Positions 59,653 to 64,000 of a DNA stretch of 64,000 nt are shown one piece after another. The first letter of the stretch is position 1; each line of letters starts with the position of its first letter. The translations under genes were made by a program, and so were the position numbers. The DNA is from Bilifractor porci (GTDB lineage Bacteria > Bacillota > Clostridia > Lachnospirales > Lachnospiraceae), in contig NZ_VUMV01000001.1 in assembly GCF_009696005.1 (NCBI RefSeq), forward strand, positions 434,001 to 498,000. Reading direction: 5' to 3'. Below the pieces are notes generated by a model. That model did not search any database and was not told where the DNA came from. It saw only the letters and a list, made by a program, of their open reading frames with translations.

Positions 59653-61377
59653 TTATATGGCTATTCTCTGTGTTTCCCGCTGCATTTTTCTCTTCCGCAC
59701 TTCTTTAATCCACGCCTGCAGCAATTTGTTTACGGTATCCCAGTCCGGCTTGCGATCGTAGGCTCCATACGCCTGTATAATCCGGTAGCCATCGGTTTCG
59801 ATGGTATAATATGGAACCTTCGGTTCTTCCGCTTTCCGTAGGAATATGATGAAACTTTCCCGCCGGTTCATCTTTTCAATGTAGCCGGCTCGGCCGACGC
59901 AGTGGTGCTGTAGATTTCCTTCCACGCGGATGTCGGCGGCGCTTCTCGGCACCAGGAACAGGTAACCGTCCGTGCAAGCCTGGAAGACCTCGCAGTTTAC
60001 TCTATAGTCTGTGCTAATATTGCTGTTCTTCCGGTTCAGTTCTGCATCCTCTTTTTGCTCTTTCTCCTCGACGTATTGCGCGTGGAAGTATTTCCACCTC
60101 TTGTTCCGGTAGACAATTTCATCGGTAACCGTCATCCCCCTGGCCCTTGCCATGTGAAGATAATCCTGGTATTCCCTCATGCTGTCCATGCTGCAGGAAT
60201 TCGTTTTTTTCAACAGCGTCAATACATGATTGATGTTCAGTCCTTCGGACACATCTTTGATGATTTCCCGGCGGTCGCCACCCCGGAAGGCCTGTAGCAT
60301 CTTCAGGCTTTCTCTGGTCATTTCTGGGTGTGCCTCCAGCATTTCCGCCTCGTAGATTCCTCCGTCTATCTCTGCTAATTTCTGCAGCTGGCTCTTGGTC
60401 AGTTTCCGTACGATCTTCCATTTCTGTTCCCTGGTGTATTTATTCATGCAAGTATCGCAGACCAGCTGCTGTAGGCCTCCCTTTGCCAATTTCTCCAGTT
60501 CCGGATTTTCTTCTGCCGCCACCGCCAATGTTCCGTAGTCCATTCGCTTGTGCATCGCCTTAAGGGTTTCTACCACATTGGTCGGCAATCCCAGTTCATT
60601 CAGGTTTTTACTGTATAAAATCATTTTTTGGGGACAGTTATTTACCTGCGTTCCACCTTTTCGATCCCACCAGCGCTGTTCTTTCCCGCCGGCGCCATCA
60701 ATTACTCCGTAATACCAACGATCCCAACTACCTATTGGAACCCGACTGAATCCCCGGACTAGCTCCGTTGTCCGGTGCCAGTGTTTCTCCCTGGTTATGT
60801 CATACTCCACCCTGAACATACGTTCGACATAGCACCCTGTCCGGCATTTCTGGAATAGCTGGATATATTCTTTTCCGTGGACATGCCGCTGCCGCTTTCC
60901 CAGTTTCTGAGGAATTTGTTTTTCACACCATTTCAGGAATCCTTTTGGCAGTGCTGGTGCTTCCGCTGCCCATTTATTTATCCGCGCCTGCCTGTTATCC
61001 ATCCTGTGCTCCCATTTTTTATAATCTATGGATTCTTCAAATTTCCTGATTCCATAGCCGACATTCGCATCTATTCCTGTGAAACTTTCAACATCCTCAT
61101 GTGATTTTTCATCAAATCCGCTAACTTCCAGATATGTATTTGCGTCTATATTCCGGAAGGCCCTCCTTACCCACATCCCGATTTCCGTGTAATACGTCAA
61201 ATATCCATTCTTCCAGGTGAAATGCACGCATCCATGAACATCCCTGTAATCAATCAGGAATATATTTTCCGGCAGGATAACCATCAGCGCCTTCCCCTCG
61301 GACGTTTTGATTACCCTGGCCATATTTTGTTTTGGGAGTTCCTTAGGGATGGCTGCCAGTAATTCTTTCTTTTTCAT
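59653..61377 (-). CDS. PcfJ-like protein
   Basis: A 574-residue protein whose C-terminal third carries the PcfJ signature: VPRSAADIRVEGNLQHHCVG near residue 490, then the SFIIFLRK and TIETDGYRIIQAYGAY blocks. PcfJ is named from the pCF10 conjugative plasmid and is common in gut Firmicute mobile elements; its biochemical role is unknown. It overlaps the PcfK-like gene by four bases, and these two usually travel together. Confidence 0.8.
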   Translation of the reverse strand: MKKKELLAAIPKELPKQNMARVIKTSEGKALMVILPENIFLIDYRDVHGCVHFTWKNGYLTYYTEIGMWVRRAFRNIDANTYLEVSGFDEKSHEDVESFTGIDANVGYGIRKFEESIDYKKWEHRMDNRQARINKWAAEAPALPKGFLKWCEKQIPQKLGKRQRHVHGKEYIQLFQKCRTGCYVERMFRVEYDITREKHWHRTTELVRGFSRVPIGSWDRWYYGVIDGAGGKEQRWWDRKGGTQVNNCPQKMILYSKNLNELGLPTNVVETLKAMHKRMDYGTLAVAAEENPELEKLAKGGLQQLVCDTCMNKYTREQKWKIVRKLTKSQLQKLAEIDGGIYEAEMLEAHPEMTRESLKMLQAFRGGDRREIIKDVSEGLNINHVLTLLKKTNSCSMDSMREYQDYLHMARARGMTVTDEIVYRNKRWKYFHAQYVEEKEQKEDAELNRKNSNISTDYRVNCEVFQACTDGYLFLVPRSAADIRVEGNLQHHCVGRAGYIEKMNRRESFIIFLRKAEEPKVPYYTIETDGYRIIQAYGAYDRKPDWDTVNKLLQAWIKEVRKRKMQRETQRIAI

Positions 61378-61871
61378 TCCTTGCCTCCCAGATAGTACTC
61401 CCGGATGATTTTCTTTGCCTCCCGCATACCCGGAACCCCGAATTCCACGCGGCTCGGCTTCGGGGTTAATTTCACTTTATCCATAATTTCTTTATCGACA
61501 GCCTGACGGGTCTTAAATGCCGCCTCCAGCAGGGAGGCCATACAGCCTTTCAGGCTTTTCCCTTCCTTCCGGACGGCCTTTGCCAACGCTTCATCTTCCA
61601 AGACTTCTGCCTCGATGTAGGAGATCCAGTCCTCCATCAGTCCTTTTGGCTTCAGATCGTCTGTTTCTACGCTGATCTTCCCTACCGCTGCCGTCACTGC
61701 GTCCACAAACTGTTCGGAATTCCCATTGGCGAAATCTTCAGCAAATTCTTCGTCAATTCCGTTTTCCTCTGCCAGTGCCTTCAGGGAATCCGTGTCTCCC
61801 TCGTTCAGAATGTTTTCGGCCAACTCATTTAGCTGCTCTGCGCTTCCGATTTCCCCAAAATGCTCAAACAT
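61374..61871 (-). CDS. PcfK-like protein
   Basis: A 165-residue acidic helical protein of the PcfK type, identified by pattern (LAEENGIDEEFAEDFANG.., VPGMREAKKIIREYYLGG) and by its partner PcfJ directly downstream. AAGGAGAAAAG precedes the start. Confidence 0.75.
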   Translation of the reverse strand: MFEHFGEIGSAEQLNELAENILNEGDTDSLKALAEENGIDEEFAEDFANGNSEQFVDAVTAAVGKISVETDDLKPKGLMEDWISYIEAEVLEDEALAKAVRKEGKSLKGCMASLLEAAFKTRQAVDKEIMDKVKLTPKPSRVEFGVPGMREAKKIIREYYLGGKE

Positions 61872-62313
61872 TCTTTTCTCCTTTCATCTGCTCTTCCATC
61901 CATCTGCTAAATGAATGCCTTCCGGCTACTGTCTGGATTTCATGCTTTTTGGATATCAACCATATCTGCATCCACTCTTTCTGCAGCTGGATTGGTGCGC
62001 CTTTCTTGTTGCGGAAACCTGTTTTTTCCCACTCCTCCATCTGTTTTTTATTTATCATGTTCAGCACCCAGGCATCTTCCGCATAGATGGTTACCATGCA
62101 CGGTCCGGTTATCCTCTTCAGCGCCCGGCTGATTGCTATGATGGTTGCACCATGACACGTTTCCGTTACCGTCTCCGGATCCCCTCCGCGGGTTTCTTCC
62201 CGTCGATGTATCTGGCATCCCAGGATGTAGCAGATTTTTCTTTCCGCTTTCCGCGGGGATTTACTGGATAACCCGATATAAATATTCACATTCACTTTTA
62301 GATCCTCCTGCAT
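61864..62313 (-). CDS. RNase H-like fold phage protein
   Basis: A 149-residue protein that follows the RNase H fold order: VNVNIYIGLSSKSPRKAERK for the first strands, a helix AISRALKRITG, a strand VTIYAEDAWVLNMI, then KGAPIQLQKEWMQIW and a final HSFSRWMEEQM. The usual acidic catalytic residues are not all evident, so activity is doubtful. It may help replication with the adjacent Rep. AGGAGG-type site precedes the start. Confidence 0.55.
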   Translation of the reverse strand: MQEDLKVNVNIYIGLSSKSPRKAERKICYILGCQIHRREETRGGDPETVTETCHGATIIAISRALKRITGPCMVTIYAEDAWVLNMINKKQMEEWEKTGFRNKKGAPIQLQKEWMQIWLISKKHEIQTVAGRHSFSRWMEEQMKGEKNV

Positions 62314-63014
62314 CTGAGCACCGTATAACTTCGGTATTCAAACCCCATCCGGTTAATCCCTTCATAGATGCTGTCCTCGTCAATGTAGAACCCCTTTGGG
62401 CACCACGGCTTTTTCGGCCAGGTTTTTCTCTTAAAGTCTTTTTTCACCGGCGGGGGAACTGGAAGATTCCGGGATGTTGAATAGCTGGCTTCTTTCAGCC
62501 GCGGATCTGATTTCTCGTCTTTTGTGATATATTCCGCCAGATCACGGAATTCTCCACGGTCATGCAGCAGCTCGTGCCACACCCTCCCATGATCCCAGCA
62601 GGCGGATAAGATCACATCCGTGTCCGGTATCCTGTTTATAATCAGGTGGATATGCCAGGCTCCCTTGCTGCCCAGTTCGATGTTCCGGATCCATTTCAGC
62701 TCACTGTCCCTCTTCCGATATTCCCTTCTTAGTTTCTTTATGAACTTCTGCCAGTCCTTTTTCGCGCCCTCCATGTCCCCCGGCCTTTCATCCTTCCGGT
62801 AGGACAGACACACGAAATAATCGTTGATGTCAAAATTCTGTCGGAGCTTATGCCGGCAGGTTCTTATCTTGTTTTTGTGATTGATCTTTTCCATTTGCTC
62901 CGGTGTCGGCTTTTCTCTCGGACCCCTGATTCCGGACGGTCCGTATCTGGGACTGTGATACTGCTCGATCTCCATCGCATTTTTGAATATGAATTTTTTC
63001 TGTCGGTACGGCAT
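62298..63014 (-). CDS. HUH-type replication initiator-like protein
   Basis: A 238-residue protein with features of rolling-circle initiators: a DINDYFVCLSYRKDERPG strand motif (about 60-77), the HUH metal motif in KGAWHIHLIINRIPDTD (about 117-133) and a candidate nucleophile Tyr in LAEYITKDEK (about 164). The basic N-terminus and C-terminus would bind DNA. Similar proteins occur in plasmids and inovirus/G2P-like elements. Presence in an HK97-type phage suggests an initiator acquired from a plasmid. AGGAG lies 16 bases from the ATG. Confidence 0.7.
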   Translation of the reverse strand: MPYRQKKFIFKNAMEIEQYHSPRYGPSGIRGPREKPTPEQMEKINHKNKIRTCRHKLRQNFDINDYFVCLSYRKDERPGDMEGAKKDWQKFIKKLRREYRKRDSELKWIRNIELGSKGAWHIHLIINRIPDTDVILSACWDHGRVWHELLHDRGEFRDLAEYITKDEKSDPRLKEASYSTSRNLPVPPPVKKDFKRKTWPKKPWCPKGFYIDEDSIYEGINRMGFEYRSYTVLRCRRI

Positions 63015-63133
63015 GTATCTAACTTTAATCTCCTAATCAAGCTCTAAAAGGGTCTTAAGCCCTTGATTCCATTGACTTTTTCGGGGAAATGTCATACAAT
63101 AAAATTGCTTTTTGAAGTGATACACTTCCCCCT

Positions 63134-63161
63134 GGGGCACCGCACGGCAAGGCGGTGTCCC
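63134..63161. repeat. GC-rich hairpin upstream of the rep-like gene
   Basis: GGGGCACCGC and GCGGTGTCCC pair around an 8-base loop, followed on the plus strand by TATTTTATTT. It touches the stop at 63161 and lies 120 bases upstream of the HUH protein, so it could be its nick site or a plus-strand terminator. The rest of 63015-63133 holds AAGGGTCTTAAGCCCTT, a second palindrome. Confidence 0.4.
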
Positions 63162-63418
63162 TATTTTATTTCCCAGCCTTCCGGCTCCCTCCCCCATCGC
63201 ACTGATTCAGGGCGGATGCTTCCGCGGATCCCAAACGCATACGTCAGGTAATCATCCCCGCTGTAATAAACAGTGAAGGAATATTCTCCTACAACCGCCT
63301 GGCTGGTAGCCTGTCCCTCCGTATTGACTGTTGTTTTTATTTCGACCGATCTTCCTATCCTGGCGGACAGGTCTCGCAGTCGCCTTGTGATGTCTTTCAA
63401 TTCCTCAATCTCCGTCAT
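63161..63418 (-). CDS. small phage protein, 85 residues
   Basis: A helical N-terminus (MTEIEELKDITRRLRDLSAR) is followed by a beta-rich part ending in GREPEGWEIK. The start at 63418 follows GGAAGGG. Unknown function. Its ATG overlaps the previous stop (ATGA). Confidence 0.55.
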   Translation of the reverse strand: MTEIEELKDITRRLRDLSARIGRSVEIKTTVNTEGQATSQAVVGEYSFTVYYSGDDYLTYAFGIRGSIRPESVRWGREPEGWEIK

Positions 63419-63657
63419 TTTTTTCCCTTCCATCTGCAACCGCACAGATGGTCAAGTAGCACAGCGACACCATCGCGACCAACAAAACACCCCTTGACCT
63501 TCCCATTGTTCCTGCTATTGGCATCAGGAACATCCATGTTGCCGCTGCCCGGCTGATCAGCCTTAGATGATTTTTCCATCCAATCCGCATATTCATTGCT
63601 CCCCTCCAAATTGATTAATTCTGTTAGGCCGTTGCCTCGGTAAATCTCAACAATCAT
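63415..63657 (-). CDS. small phage protein, 80 residues (competing frame present)
   Basis: The frame starts at ATG 63657 after GAGGG, overlaps the preceding repressor gene by 11 bases and ends in ATGA with the next gene, the usual phage coupling. A rival frame, 63405-63596, has its own GGGGAG site at ATG 63596 and would encode a 63-residue protein with one or two membrane segments (VLLVAMVSLCYLTICAVA). I cannot tell which is used; both may be. Confidence 0.4.
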   Translation of the reverse strand: MIVEIYRGNGLTELINLEGSNEYADWMEKSSKADQPGSGNMDVPDANSRNNGKVKGCFVGRDGVAVLLDHLCGCRWKGKK

Positions 63658-63856
63658 CCCAACAACCCTCGAATTGTTCTGCTCCGAAGCAATCAGCAAG
63701 CTTTTTGCGGATTTTCTGATCGGGAACCTTTTCTCCTCCCTCGATCTTCCGGAGCGTTGCCGGGTCAATCCCAAGATATGCCGCCAAGGCCAGTTGGGAT
63801 ATATGCCTCTTGCACCTTTCGTAGGTGATCAATGCTCCTGTTTTTTCTGCATTCAT
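63647..63856 (-). CDS. small HTH (Cro/CI-type) regulator
   Basis: A 69-residue helix-turn-helix protein: TYERCKRHISQLALAAYLGIDPATLRKIEGG is an XRE-type HTH. It may act as Cro-like or early regulator. GGAGGGAGGG precedes ATG 63856. No clear operator could be placed because the upstream region is outside the window. Confidence 0.8.
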   Translation of the reverse strand: MNAEKTGALITYERCKRHISQLALAAYLGIDPATLRKIEGGEKVPDQKIRKKLADCFGAEQFEGCWDDC

Positions 63857-63858
63857 GG

Positions 63859-64000
63859 CTAATCCCTCCCTCCAAATTCCGGCGCTACCCCGGCGGCAAT
63901 CCTGTCTCCGTATATCATGATGTCATCGAAAACATCACTCCGGATTCTATGAATCCTTCCATTGTCCAGGAATGCTTCTTCCGGGTATCTCTTCCCGATC
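63859..64000 (-). CDS. partial phage protein, runs off the window
   Basis: The last 46 codons of a gene whose start lies beyond 64000. The visible end (RIHRIRSDVFDDIMIYGDRI.., APEFGGRD) has no recognised family. It stops two bases before the ATG of the HTH gene, so they are cotranscribed. Confidence 0.5.
   Translation of the reverse strand, partial: IGKRYPEEAFLDNGRIHRIRSDVFDDIMIYGDRIAAGVAPEFGGRD

Overview
The window looks like a chromosomal segment of a Clostridia bacterium, most likely Lachnospiraceae. The grounds are moderate GC, AGGAGG-type ribosome binding sites, a sortase-assembled pilus island, an oleate hydratase and a prophage of the HK97/siphovirus type. Almost all genes lie on the minus strand. 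The species is not identified.

Positions 1-19.3 kb are host chromosome. They hold a Lon-like AAA+ ATPase, a cell-wall L,D-transpeptidase, methionine aminopeptidase with a SEC-C zinc motif, an ECF-type sigma factor overlapping a probable anti-sigma membrane protein, an HD-domain protein, a double-Nudix fusion, a calcineurin-like phosphoesterase, tRNA-Trp, oleate hydratase, mtnA, a YfcE-type phosphodiesterase, an XTP/dITP pyrophosphatase and an RlmL/YpsC-type rRNA methyltransferase. Between tRNA-Trp and the oleate hydratase lies about 800 bp of tandem repeats (8 x 63 bp, 3 x 68 bp and a short triplicated end), with further repeat clusters beside mtnA.

Positions 19.3-30.5 kb are one minus-strand pilus operon. 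The order of transcription is signal peptidase I, a 1712-residue LPSTG adhesin/tip protein, the LPTTG backbone pilin, class C sortase, an LPQTG minor pilin, a second sortase and a small coiled-coil protein. A nine-base poly-C tract (poly-G on the coding strand) and a 15-bp palindrome sit upstream and suggest regulated or phase-variable expression. A hicAB toxin-antitoxin pair follows at 30.7-31.3 kb.

From about 31.8 kb to the end of the window is a siphovirus-type prophage, read right to left. It starts with early regulation and a HUH-type Rep protein, then PcfK/PcfJ-like proteins and a long run of tiny overlapping zinc-ribbon/DUF551 genes. A late-transcription activator-like protein, an orphan adenine methyltransferase with a half-size specificity subunit, and an HNH endonuclease come next. 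The packaging and head genes follow (P27 small terminase, large terminase, portal, ClpP-type protease, capsid, connectors), then the tail genes (chaperones with a T-TTT-TTA frameshift site, tape measure, distal tail, tail endopeptidase/hub, tail fibre), and finally holin and GH25 lysin. One prophage end lies between 31.3 and 31.8 kb; the other is outside the window.

The most interesting structure is at 34.07-36.08 kb. The tail-fibre gene is followed by a second, promoterless fibre C-terminus in the same orientation (35527-35820). A third lies inverted on the plus strand (34073-34327). All three begin at the same short sequence, AATACCGA, in the same reading frame, and the two silent ones each follow an in-frame TAA. 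Between the direct and inverted cassettes lies a tyrosine recombinase gene. This is the layout of a shufflon/inverton that would swap receptor-binding tips on the phage tail. The recombinase reading frame carries two single-base insertions in this sequence, so the switch is either locked or the assembly has errors there.
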